Positions 1 through 7,831 of a stretch of 8,046 nt of DNA are shown piece after piece. Made by a program: the position numbers and the translations under genes. Source of the DNA: Bacillota bacterium (GTDB lineage: Bacteria > Bacillota > Sulfobacillia > JAJZYS01 > JAJYTV01). The stretch's first letter is position 1. Every line of letters begins with the position of its first letter. Below the pieces are notes generated by a model. That model was not told where the DNA came from. It saw nothing but the letters and a program-made list of their open reading frames with translations, and searched no databases. The stretch spans positions 1 through 8,046 of the forward strand of contig JAJZIE010000108.1 in assembly GCA_021810725.1 (NCBI GenBank). The letters run 5' to 3'.

Positions 1-375
1 CGCATCGTGCGCCAGGCGCTCGACAACCTGCCCGGGGGGCCGGTGGTCGTCGACGATGGCCTTGTCGCCCTGCCGCCAAAGTATGGCGTCTACACCAACA
101 TCGAGAATCTGATGGACCACTTCAAGCTGATCATGGACGGGCATGGCATCCGCCCGCCGGTCGGGGAGGTCTACGGCTACAGCGAAGCGGCGAACGGCGA
201 ACTCGGCTTCTACATCGTGAGCGACGGCGGCCAGCGACCCTATCGGGTCAAGGTGCGCCCGCCCTCCTTTGCCATCTACCAGGCCTTCCCCCAGATGATC
301 CGCGGCATGAACCCCGCGGACGTCGTGGCCACGTTGGGCAGCCTGAATATCATCGCGGGGGAAAGCGAGCGATAG
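1..375 (+). CDS. nuoD: NADH-quinone oxidoreductase subunit D, C-terminal part (5' end outside window)
   Basis: The frame is open from base 1 to a TAG at 373-375, giving the last 124 residues of NuoD, the 49-kDa subunit of complex I. NuoD is a peripheral subunit at the membrane interface and forms the quinone-binding pocket with NuoB. Recognisable family sequence includes GELGFYIVSDGGQRPYRVKV, then RPPSF, then a C-terminal ADVVATLGSL block ending in Glu-Arg. The family is related to the large subunit of NiFe hydrogenases, but the N-terminal part that would show this lies outside the window. The stop is two bases before the nuoE ATG, so the genes are probably translationally coupled. One oddity: the C-terminal block normally reads SLD or SID followed by eight residues to a terminal Arg, and here that Asp is Asn (codon 346-348). 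The terminal Arg is kept. Identification is secure. Confidence 0.96.
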   Translation, partial: RIVRQALDNLPGGPVVVDDGLVALPPKYGVYTNIENLMDHFKLIMDGHGIRPPVGEVYGYSEAANGELGFYIVSDGGQRPYRVKVRPPSFAIYQAFPQMIRGMNPADVVATLGSLNIIAGESER

Positions 376-377
376 CC

Positions 378-839
378 ATGCTGACAAGCGAGGGACTAGA
401 GGAAATCGAGGCGACCAGGGCCGAGGAGCCTTCGGCGCGCCACGCGCTCCTCACGGCTCTTCGGGTGACGCAGCGCGAGCGCCACAAGGTGGGCCCCGAG
501 GAGATCGAATACATCGCGGGCCTGCTTGGCCTCAGCCCCGCCATCGTCGAAGGCGTGGCCCGTTTTTATGACCAGATCACCGCAAGCCCAACGGGCCAGC
601 ACATCGTGCGCGTCTGCGGCGGCATCACCTGCTACCTCAGCCAGAGCGACCGCGTGGCGCAAGACCTTAAGGGCTTTCTCGGCATCGCGGACGGCGAAGA
701 GACCTCCCCGGACGGCGAGTTCACGGTGCGGCTCGTCGAGTGCATCGGCGACTGCGACCACGCGCCTGCCGGCATGCTCGACGACCGCTTCGTGGGTCCC
801 CTGGACGAGCGGGCCCTGCGCACGATCTCCGAGCGCTGA
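378..839 (+). CDS. nuoE: NADH-quinone oxidoreductase subunit E (24-kDa, [2Fe-2S] N1a)
   Basis: This 153-residue thioredoxin-like subunit of the NADH dehydrogenase module carries the [2Fe-2S] cluster N1a next to the FMN in NuoF. The four ligands fit the family spacing: Cys80-x4-Cys85 and Cys122-x3-Cys126, in the contexts CGGITC and CIGDC. The N-terminal helical region (about residues 15-70) includes LLGLSPAIVEGVARFY, the usual family block before the ferredoxin fold. Length is normal for NuoE. The ATG starts two bases after the nuoD stop. No strong Shine-Dalgarno sequence is visible, so coupling to nuoD translation is likely. The stop codon overlaps the nuoF ribosome binding site. Nothing appears broken. 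Confidence 0.96.
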   Translation: MLTSEGLEEIEATRAEEPSARHALLTALRVTQRERHKVGPEEIEYIAGLLGLSPAIVEGVARFYDQITASPTGQHIVRVCGGITCYLSQSDRVAQDLKGFLGIADGEETSPDGEFTVRLVECIGDCDHAPAGMLDDRFVGPLDERALRTISER

Positions 840-845
840 GGAGGT
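839..845 (+). promoter_or_regulatory. Ribosome binding site of nuoF
   Basis: AGGAGGT is a full-strength Shine-Dalgarno sequence with six bases before the ATG at 852. Its first base is the last base of the nuoE stop codon. It fixes the nuoF start. Confidence 0.85.
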
Positions 846-851
846 GGCGGC

Positions 852-2215
<1,364 letters not shown>

Positions 2216-2216
<1 letters not shown>

Positions 2217-2222
2217 AGGAGG
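2216..2222 (+). promoter_or_regulatory. Ribosome binding site of nuoG
   Basis: AAGGAGG begins at the last base of the nuoF stop codon and stands ten bases before the GTG at 2233. It supports a GTG start for nuoG. The first residues after that GTG (PIVTIDGRQIEVEPG) match the ferredoxin-like N-terminus of the family, so no longer product is needed. Confidence 0.8.
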
Positions 2223-2232
2223 CTGACGGCCC

Positions 2233-3879
2233 GTGCCGATCGTGACGATCGACGGCAGGCAGATCGAGGTCGAGCCGGGTACGAGCGTGATCCAGGCGGC
2301 GGACCAGCTCGGCGTGGAGATCCCTCGCTTCTGCTACCACCCGGACCTGGAGCCGGAAGGCAACTGCCGCATGTGCCTCGTCGAGGTCGACGGCTTTCCG
2401 AAGCCCGTCGTGGCCTGCGCGACGCCGGTCGTCGACGGCATGGTGGTGAAGACGCCGCACACGAGCCCTGTGGCGTCGCGGGCTGTGCGAGGCGTGCTCG
2501 AGTTCCTGCTGGTGAACCACCCGATCGACTGCCCGATCTGCGACAAGGCCGGCGAGTGCTCGCTGCAGGACTTCTACATGCACCCGGACTACGGCCAGCA
2601 CAGGAGTCACGTCGATTCGAAGGAGAAAGTCCACAAGGCCAAGCGGGTCGATCTCGGTCCGCGCATCGTGCTCGACGCCGAGCGCTGCGTGATGTGCTCG
2701 CGCTGCGTGCGCTTCTCGGAGAACGTCACGGGCTACGCTGAACTGCAGTTCATCCGGCGGGGCAACCACGTCGAGCTCGTGTCGTTCGAGGAGCAGGCGC
2801 TGCAGGACCCCTACGCGGGCAACTTCGCCGACATCTGCCCCGTGGGGGCGCTCCTCTCGCGGGACTTCCGCTTCAAGCGCCGCGTCTGGAAGCTCGACTA
2901 CACAAGCTCGATCTGCGCAGGTTGCAGCACTGGCTGCAACCTGCGCATCGACCACTACGACGGCCACATCGAACGGCTGATCCCTCGCCGCAACCCGGAC
3001 GTCAACCGCAGCTGGCTCTGCGACGAGGGGCGCCTGAGCTACAAGCAGCTCGCGATGGCGCCGCGCGTCACGCACCCGCATCAGGACGGCGAGAAGGCGC
3101 TCTGGGTCAAGGTGACGGCCGCGGCCGACGAGCTCCTGCGCGCCGGGACCCTCGGCAAGGGCCTGCCGCTCGCGGCGCTCGCCTCGGCCTCCGCCACCAA
3201 CGAGACGCTGTGGCTCTTCAGGCGCTACGTCGAGGCGGCCTTCCCCCGGCATCTCCTCGAGTTCCGCCTCGCGCAGGAGACGGAGGCGGTCCGCGAGCGG
3301 CAGGACAAGCTTTTGCGCCGTATCGACAAGCACCCGAACACCATGGGCGCCCTCCACCTCGGCTACACGGCCGGCATGGGGCTCGAGGGTCTGGTCCGTG
3401 AGGCAGAAGCGGGCCGCCTGGGCGCCCTTCTCATGCTCTACTACCCGCCGCTCGTCGGCGAGGAATCCGAGGAGACGAAGGATCGCATCCGGCGCCTGCT
3501 GGAGCTCGCCCAAGAGAGCGTCCTCCTGACGACGCACCACCTCCCCTATCTCGCCGGGGCCAAGATCCTGCTGCCGGTCGCGGCCTGGTCCGAGGAGGAA
3601 GGCACCTACACGAACTACCAGGGCACGGTCCAGCATGCGAACGGGGCCGTCGGCTCCCCCAGCGCCGCGAGGCCCGCCGCGGAAGTGCTCGGTGACCTGA
3701 TGCGGCAGGCGACGTACGGCCGGCCCGAGACCGAACCAGGACGGGTGTTCGCGGAGATCGCCGAGAAGGTGCCGGCCTTCCGCGGCCTGCGCTACAAGGA
3801 GCTCGCCAGTCGCCTCGCGACGGCGTACCCGCCCGAAGGGAGGATGCCCTATGGCAAAGACGGCTTCACGGGTCATTGA
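2233..3879 (+). CDS. nuoG: NADH-quinone oxidoreductase subunit G, short form with N1b, N4, N5 and N7 cluster sites
   Basis: NuoG is the large iron-sulfur subunit of the complex I peripheral arm. An N-terminal 2Fe-2S ferredoxin domain has Cys34, Cys45, Cys48 and Cys62 (N1b). The His-Cys3 site of N5 is His96, Cys100, Cys103 and Cys109. The N4 site is Cys152, Cys155 and Cys158 plus Cys202 in DICPVG. A molybdopterin-type 4Fe-4S domain follows (about 221-276) with Cys228, Cys231, Cys235 and Cys263, the ligands of N7, a cluster found in only part of the family. At 548 residues the protein is much shorter than E. coli NuoG (about 900) or Thermus Nqo3 (about 780). The missing length is in the catalytically dead molybdopterin-like region. 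A recognisable late block (AWSEEEGTYTNYQGTVQ, about 451-467) remains, which argues for internal contraction, not simple 3' truncation. It starts with GTG. Its last 29 bases overlap nuoI. Confidence 0.95.
   Translation: MPIVTIDGRQIEVEPGTSVIQAADQLGVEIPRFCYHPDLEPEGNCRMCLVEVDGFPKPVVACATPVVDGMVVKTPHTSPVASRAVRGVLEFLLVNHPIDCPICDKAGECSLQDFYMHPDYGQHRSHVDSKEKVHKAKRVDLGPRIVLDAERCVMCSRCVRFSENVTGYAELQFIRRGNHVELVSFEEQALQDPYAGNFADICPVGALLSRDFRFKRRVWKLDYTSSICAGCSTGCNLRIDHYDGHIERLIPRRNPDVNRSWLCDEGRLSYKQLAMAPRVTHPHQDGEKALWVKVTAAADELLRAGTLGKGLPLAALASASATNETLWLFRRYVEAAFPRHLLEFRLAQETEAVRERQDKLLRRIDKHPNTMGALHLGYTAGMGLEGLVREAEAGRLGALLMLYYPPLVGEESEETKDRIRRLLELAQESVLLTTHHLPYLAGAKILLPVAAWSEEEGTYTNYQGTVQHANGAVGSPSAARPAAEVLGDLMRQATYGRPETEPGRVFAEIAEKVPAFRGLRYKELASRLATAYPPEGRMPYGKDGFTGH
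3836..3843 (+). promoter_or_regulatory. Ribosome binding site of nuoI, inside the nuoG 3' end
   Basis: AAGGGAGG lies seven bases before the ATG at 3851, within the last codons of nuoG. This strong site supports the overlapping nuoI start over a later in-frame ATG at 3965, which would remove the conserved N-terminal segment. Confidence 0.8.
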
Positions 3880-4432
3880 CGTCCGAGCGGAGGCGGAGAG
3901 GAAGTCGGCGGGACTGCGCAGCACGACAGGCACCCTCGCCGGTCTCGAGGTCACGCTGCGCAATATGGTCCGCCCGCAGCACGTCACGATCCAGTACCCC
4001 GAGCAGCGCAAGGCCTATTCCCGCCGCTTTCGCGGCGTCCACGTCCTGACCCTGCGCGAAGACGGGAGCCTCAAGTGCACCGCCTGCTACCTCTGCGAGA
4101 CGGTCTGCCCGGCGCAGTGCATCTCGATCGACGCCAAGGACGTCGACGACCCCCGTATCGAGAAGGCGCCGTCCCGCTACGAGATCGATCTGGCGCGCTG
4201 CATCTTCTGCGGCTTCTGCGTCGAGGCATGCCCCGAGGAAGCCCTGATCATGAGCCGCGAGTATGACCTCGCAGTGACCGCCCGAGATCCCGAAACCCTG
4301 ACCTACGGCATCGAGGACTTCACCGAGCGGCCGCAAATCGCGTTCTACGGAGCGGGGTTCAGGCCCCACCCGGAATATCCGCTTGTGGAGAGCTATGTGC
4401 CTGGCGAGCGGGACGGCACGCCCGAACGCTGA
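3851..4432 (+). CDS. nuoI: NADH-quinone oxidoreductase subunit I (23-kDa, [4Fe-4S] N6a and N6b)
   Basis: This 193-residue subunit carries the two 4Fe-4S clusters that hand electrons to NuoB and the quinone site. Two ferredoxin motifs are complete. The first is Cys76, Cys79, Cys82 and Cys86 followed by Pro. The second is Cys117, Cys120, Cys123 and Cys127 followed by Pro. The N-terminal part (about 28-60) has the NuoI-type segment LEVTLRNMVRPQHVTIQYPE, which packs on the membrane arm in known structures, so the protein is expected to dock to a NuoH partner. It begins inside nuoG in another frame, with a 29-base overlap. In the usual bacterial order nuoH lies between nuoG and nuoI; here it is missing, and no nuoJ-N follows. 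Those partners must lie upstream of the window or elsewhere. Identification is secure. Confidence 0.96.
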   Translation: MAKTASRVIDVRAEAERKSAGLRSTTGTLAGLEVTLRNMVRPQHVTIQYPEQRKAYSRRFRGVHVLTLREDGSLKCTACYLCETVCPAQCISIDAKDVDDPRIEKAPSRYEIDLARCIFCGFCVEACPEEALIMSREYDLAVTARDPETLTYGIEDFTERPQIAFYGAGFRPHPEYPLVESYVPGERDGTPER

Positions 4433-4454
4433 GGCCCGGGTTTCCGCCCCGGCC
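4433..4454. terminator. Imperfect GC-rich hairpin between convergent genes
   Basis: GGCCCGGG at 4433-4440 pairs with CCCCGGCC at 4447-4454 around the six-base loop TTTCCG. The stem is 8 bp with one internal C-C mismatch. It starts directly after the nuoI stop and fills most of the 37-base gap before the stop of the opposing transporter gene. No T-tract follows on either strand, so it is not a classical intrinsic terminator. A role in ending one or both converging transcripts is inferred from position only. Confidence 0.3.
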
Positions 4455-4469
4455 GCCAGGGCGCTTAGG

Positions 4470-5510
4470 CTACGCCTCCAGAGGTTGGCGGCCGAGGACC
4501 TGAGCCACCAGGCCGAGGAAGACGACGATCCACGCCGCATACGCGATCCAACTGAAGCCCCAGGCGAGCGGCGGCAGCCACGGCAACCCCGCGATCCGCC
4601 CGAAGAACTCGGTCGCGGTGGTGTACATGCCAAGCGGAAAGACGAGGCTCCAAAGCGCCGGCTCGTAGACGAGCGGCGCCCTGCCGCGGCCGTAGCGCCA
4701 GACACCGAACAGCACGAGCGCCGGGATCCAGAAGCTGCCGAAGGCCCAGAGCATGAAGGAGACGCCGACCACCACCGGCTCGATCACGCGGAGCTCGCCC
4801 GGCAGGGGCAGGGCGAGGAGCCGGGCCCCGGCGAGGACGGTGATGGCCGTCGCGCCCATGTTGATCCAGTAGGGCGGGGTGAGTTCGGAGCCCGTCATCG
4901 GCGCAAGCAGCAGGCGCGCGGTGATGATCGCCATGAGGACCAGGTAGAGGACCGCGCCGATGCCCCAGAACATCGCCGCGATGAACGCGAGGAGGGCGCC
5001 GTCGTAGGGGCCCTGCGCCGAGAAGACGGACGCGGCGGTCGAGACCGACTGCGTCGCCACGACCCAGATCAGCCAGGACGCGTTGACGCTCGGCCCGAGC
5101 CGGCGCTCCTGCGAGCCCAGCATCAACCCGACCGGAATCGTGTACGTCAGATAGAGCCAGGACGCCCCGCCGATCGCGCCGAGAATCAGGGCGATACGCA
5201 GTTCCCCGGCGGCGACGTAGCGCACGGCGAGGACGTTCGAGGCCGCGACGAAGGTGAAGAAACCGAATGCCCGGCCGGGCGCGCCGAGGTCCTCGCGCAT
5301 CTCTGCGGGGCAAAGGGCCATGCGCGCGAGATAGAGCGCGGCGAGCAGGACGTACCCGATGGTGGCGACGAGCAGCAGAAGGTCCGAGAAGGTCTGCAGC
5401 ATGAAGAGCGAAGCGGCGGTCGAGACGATGCCGGTCGCCATGACAAATGCGAAGTATCCGGGGTAGAGGTGGCGCAAGGCTCCAAGCGGAGCGGGCCGGG
5501 CAGGCCGCAA
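4470..5510 (-). CDS. TDT/TehA-SLAC1-family membrane transporter or anion channel
   Basis: This is a 346-residue, highly hydrophobic protein with about ten predicted membrane helices. Approximate spans are 17-35, 43-63, 81-98, 104-131, 144-162, 171-200, 214-234, 243-270, 283-302 and 314-338. The N-terminal LYPGYFAFVMATGIVSTAA and the late block LVFPLGMYTTATEFF are typical of the tellurite-resistance/dicarboxylate transporter family, whose fold is that of TehA and plant SLAC1 anion channels. Members move anions such as C4-dicarboxylates, sulfite, chloride or nitrate; the substrate cannot be read from the sequence. No tehB-like methyltransferase is nearby, so a tellurite role is not supported. 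The frame has no ATG. I chose TTG at 5508-5510, because AGGA stands five bases before it and the family usually has 10-20 residues before the first helix. A TTG at 5475-5477 is the alternative. It converges on nuoI. Confidence 0.88.
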   Translation of the reverse strand: MRPARPAPLGALRHLYPGYFAFVMATGIVSTAASLFMLQTFSDLLLLVATIGYVLLAALYLARMALCPAEMREDLGAPGRAFGFFTFVAASNVLAVRYVAAGELRIALILGAIGGASWLYLTYTIPVGLMLGSQERRLGPSVNASWLIWVVATQSVSTAASVFSAQGPYDGALLAFIAAMFWGIGAVLYLVLMAIITARLLLAPMTGSELTPPYWINMGATAITVLAGARLLALPLPGELRVIEPVVVGVSFMLWAFGSFWIPALVLFGVWRYGRGRAPLVYEPALWSLVFPLGMYTTATEFFGRIAGLPWLPPLAWGFSWIAYAAWIVVFLGLVAQVLGRQPLEA

Positions 5511-5515
5511 ACCGA

Positions 5516-5519
5516 TCCT
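5516..5519 (-). promoter_or_regulatory. Weak ribosome binding site supporting the TTG start of the TDT transporter
   Basis: On the minus strand AGGA occupies 5519-5516, five bases before the TTG at 5510-5508. It is short, but it is the best match in the region and favours this start over the downstream TTG at 5477-5475. Confidence 0.45.
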
Positions 5520-5634
5520 GTCCGCCGGCGTCCCTCCGCCCCGAGGCCGGGCAGCGTCTCTCGCGCGCAGGGCACCTCAGCCACCCTTCATGCAAAGGCC
5601 GCATCAAGGCTCCAACACCCTGAGCATGCGCAGA

Positions 5635-5662
5635 ATCCCCGGGCTTGACCCCCGTGCGTCCA
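5635..5662. repeat. Degenerate copy of an alphaproteobacterial intergenic palindromic repeat
   Basis: The 14-base core CCCGGGCTTGACCC is followed a few bases later by GTCCA. This resembles the left arm, spacer and right flank of a palindrome that recurs between genes in many alphaproteobacteria, in which CCCGGG and its partner flank CTTGA (recalled, not searched). The right arm is altered here, so the hairpin is weak: GGG pairs with CCC around CTTGA. It lies in the 168-base gap between the ABC ATPase stop and the TDT transporter start. The rest of that gap (5511-5678) shows no convincing promoter or gene. Confidence 0.42.
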
Positions 5663-5678
5663 GACCCGCCGCCTTCCC

Positions 5679-7619
5679 TCAGCTGGCGTACTCGCCTGCG
5701 ACCCAGTGGCCGGGAGACACCTCGCGAAGCGTGAACCCTTCGCCGCCCTGGGTGGCCCAGGCCGGTCGAGGTCGGTCGAGGTCCTCCAGCGAGTCGATCC
5801 GCAGATCGTCGCGGCGCGCATGCGGATCCGGGACGGGAACGGCGGAGAGCAGCGTGCGCGTGTACGGGTGGAGCGGGTTCTCGTAGAGCTCGTCCGTTTC
5901 CGCGAGCTCCACCAGGCGCCCGAGGTACATCACGCCGACGCGGGTGGAGATGTGGCGCACCACCGAGAGGCCGTGGGCGATGAAGAGGTAGGTCAGGCCG
6001 AGCTCCCGCTGCAGGTCCACCAGCAGGTTGATGATCTGGGCCTGCACCGAAACGTCGAGAGCCGAAACGGCCTCGTCCGCGACGATCAGCTTGGGGTTCA
6101 GGGCGATCGCCCGCGCGATGCCGATCCTCTGGCGCTGGCCTCCGGAGAACTCGTGCGGGTAGCGGGTCAGCCAGCGCGGGTCGAGGCCCACCTGCCGCAT
6201 CAGCTGCGCCACGCGCTCCTCCTTCGCCCTGCCGGTGAGGAGATGGTGGATCTCGAGCGGCTCGCCGATGATCTCGCCCACGTTGAGACGCGGGTCGAGC
6301 GACGCGTAGGGATCCTGGAAGATGACCTGCACGTCGCGGCGCAGCTGCCTCAGATCCCGCGGCGACAGCGCCGCGAGATCGCGGCCCTCGAACTTGACCT
6401 GCCCGCCCGTCGCCTCCTGCAGGCGCAGGAGCACGCGGCCGAGCGTCGACTTGCCGCAGCCGGACTCGCCGACGAGGCCGAGTGTCTCGCCGGGATAGAT
6501 CTTGAAGGAGACGCCGTCGACGGCCCGCACGTAGTCCCTCGTCCGGTTCAGGAGGCCGCCCTTGATCGGGAAGTACTTCTTGATCTCCGTCACTTCGAGC
6601 AGCGGCTCGGCGCCGCTTTCGGCCGGCCGTACCGCCTGCCCCGGCTGTCCCTCGATCCTGGCCGTCGCCAGGCCGGGCTCATAGTTGTACCAGGTGGCCA
6701 CGAGGTGCCCGTCGCCCTTGGGATCGGTGAGCGCGGGGTCCCGCGTGCGTGTGAACTTCTGGACGACATAAGGACAGCGCGGAGTGAAGCGGCCCTCGAG
6801 GTTCGGCAGTCTCTGGCCGCGGCTGCCGTCCATGCGCGGCACGCAGTCCAGGAGGCCCGCCGTGTAGGGATGGTACGGCTGGTCGAAGATCCGCTCGGTC
6901 TCCCCCACCTCGACGACCTTGCCCCCGTACATCACGACGATGCGGTCGGCCATCTCCGCCGCGACGCCCATGTCGTGGGTGATCAGCAGGATGGACATGC
7001 CGAGCTCCCGGGCTAGCCTGCGCAACAGCGCCAGGATCTGCGCCTGCGTCGTCACGTCGAGCGCCGTGGTGGGCTCGTCCGCGATCAGCAGTTTCGGATT
7101 GCAGGCGAGCGCCATGGCGATCATGACGCGCTGGCGCATGCCGCCGGAGAACTCGTGCGGGTACTGGCGGGCCCTTGTGTCGGGGTTCGAAAGGCCAACG
7201 AGACGCAGCATCTCGACCGCCCTCCGCCACGCCTCCTCGGCCGTCTTGCCTTCGTGCAGCATGACGGCCTCGGCGATCTGGCCGCCGACCGTGGACACCG
7301 GGTTCAGGGCCGACATCGGCTCCTGAAAGATCATGCCGATCTGCTTGCCGAGGATCTTCCGCATCTCGTCGAGGCTCGCCTTGGCGAGATTTCGGCCCTC
7401 GAACAGGATCTCCCCGCCCAGGATCTCGCCGCCGCTGTAGTCCAGGAGGCGCATGATCGAAAGCGACGTGACGCTCTTGCCGCTTCCGGACTCGCCGACG
7501 AGGCACACGGTCTCGCCGTGACCGATGCTGAAGGAGATGTCGTCGACGGCCACCAGCAATCCGTCCGCCGTATGGAAGCCGGCCGAAAGGCCTTTGATCT
7601 CGAGCAGCGGGCTTGCCAC
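5679..7619 (-). CDS. Fused two-domain ATPase of a dipeptide/oligopeptide-type ABC transporter
   Basis: This 646-residue protein joins DppD-like and DppF-like ATPase domains, so one chain can power a peptide-family importer; related fusions include GsiA and YejF. Domain 1 has Walker A GESGSGKS (42-49), Q-loop Gln99, signature FSGGMRQR (157-164), Walker B with Asp-Glu at 181-182 and switch His215. Domain 2 has Walker A GESGCGKST (384-392), Gln435, signature FSGGQRQR (491-498), Asp-Glu at 515-516 and His549. Both sites look active. The inter-domain segment (about 255-312) keeps HPYTAGLLDCVPRM and RCPYV from the oligopeptide C-terminal domain but has lost the later cysteines. No permease or binding-protein gene is in the window, so the substrate is unknown (peptides, glutathione or nickel are family options). 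The GTG start at 7619 has AAGGA seven bases upstream and begins the conserved LLEIKGLSAGF region. The frame stays open to a GTG at 7742, but that extension has no domain signal. Confidence 0.93.
   Translation of the reverse strand: MASPLLEIKGLSAGFHTADGLLVAVDDISFSIGHGETVCLVGESGSGKSVTSLSIMRLLDYSGGEILGGEILFEGRNLAKASLDEMRKILGKQIGMIFQEPMSALNPVSTVGGQIAEAVMLHEGKTAEEAWRRAVEMLRLVGLSNPDTRARQYPHEFSGGMRQRVMIAMALACNPKLLIADEPTTALDVTTQAQILALLRRLARELGMSILLITHDMGVAAEMADRIVVMYGGKVVEVGETERIFDQPYHPYTAGLLDCVPRMDGSRGQRLPNLEGRFTPRCPYVVQKFTRTRDPALTDPKGDGHLVATWYNYEPGLATARIEGQPGQAVRPAESGAEPLLEVTEIKKYFPIKGGLLNRTRDYVRAVDGVSFKIYPGETLGLVGESGCGKSTLGRVLLRLQEATGGQVKFEGRDLAALSPRDLRQLRRDVQVIFQDPYASLDPRLNVGEIIGEPLEIHHLLTGRAKEERVAQLMRQVGLDPRWLTRYPHEFSGGQRQRIGIARAIALNPKLIVADEAVSALDVSVQAQIINLLVDLQRELGLTYLFIAHGLSVVRHISTRVGVMYLGRLVELAETDELYENPLHPYTRTLLSAVPVPDPHARRDDLRIDSLEDLDRPRPAWATQGGEGFTLREVSPGHWVAGEYAS
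5764..5783. repeat. Tandem 10-bp direct repeat inside the ABC ATPase gene
   Basis: GGTCGAGGTC occurs twice in direct succession (5764-5773 and 5774-5783). On the coding (minus) strand it falls in the low-complexity C-terminal linker that reads EDLDRPRPA. The unit is not a multiple of three, so loss or gain of one copy would shift the frame of the last residues. The present frame reads into FTLREVSPGHWVAGEY, a plausible family ending, so the gene appears intact. Confidence 0.75.
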
Positions 7620-7626
7620 TGCGCAT

Positions 7627-7631
7627 TCCTT
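7627..7631 (-). promoter_or_regulatory. Ribosome binding site of the fused ABC ATPase
   Basis: On the minus strand AAGGA at 7631-7627 is seven bases before the GTG at 7619-7617. It supports this start over the upstream in-frame GTG at 7742-7740. Confidence 0.65.
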
Positions 7632-7696
7632 CTTTGCGGGCTCTGTGTCTGGAGCAGAGCCAGCAGCCGCATGTCCAGGATAGGCGACCGCAGAAG

Positions 7697-7831
7697 TCAG
7701 GAATAGGTCGCGAGACCCGCCTGCTCGCCGAGTTTCTGCCACGTTTTCCGTCCCGCGCCGAGCGGTGTGACCGCCTTGAGCTCAGGAAACGGCCTTCCCC
7801 CGCGCCACAAGGATGCCGTCCGCACCTGCGC
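7697..7831 (-). other. Unassigned open reading tail between the kinase and ABC genes
   Basis: In a minus-strand frame different from the kinase and the ABC ATPase, the sequence is open from after a TGA at 7834-7832 to a TGA at 7699-7697. It encodes 44 codons ending in TWQKLGEQAGLATYS. The composition looks protein-like, with Trp, Tyr and balanced charges. It overlaps the last 50 bases of the kinase gene. GTG codons exist but no convincing ribosome binding site was found. It could be the remnant 3' end of a lost gene, a frameshifted extension of the kinase, a small gene or chance. I do not recognise a family. The rest of the 7620-7781 gap holds only the ATPase ribosome binding site. Confidence 0.2.

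Noticed and set aside
2893..3879. NuoG as a frameshifted, truncated pseudogene
   Set aside because: The reading frame keeps a late molybdopterin-domain block and ends just after the nuoI start, so an internally shortened functional protein is more likely.
4470..5510. Naming the transporter tehA as a tellurite-resistance gene
   Set aside because: Family membership is clear, but there is no tehB neighbour and substrates in this family vary, so a specific name would overreach.
4383..5648. Plus-strand open frame across the TDT transporter
   Set aside because: Extreme Arg/Glu/Gly composition with no hydrophobic pattern. The minus strand encodes a clear ten-helix transporter.
5511..5678. Promoter for the TDT transporter
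   Set aside because: I looked for -35/-10 pairs on the minus strand; TTGATG- and TTGGAG-like hexamers occur but no matching -10 at proper spacing was found.
5706..7016. Plus-strand open frame across the ABC ATPase
   Set aside because: It is a shadow of the ATPase gene, whose Walker and signature motifs are all in the minus-strand frame.
7620..7742. N-terminal extension of the ABC ATPase to an upstream GTG
   Set aside because: The 41 extra residues carry no domain signal, whereas the GTG at 7619 has a well-spaced AAGGA and begins at the conserved domain start.
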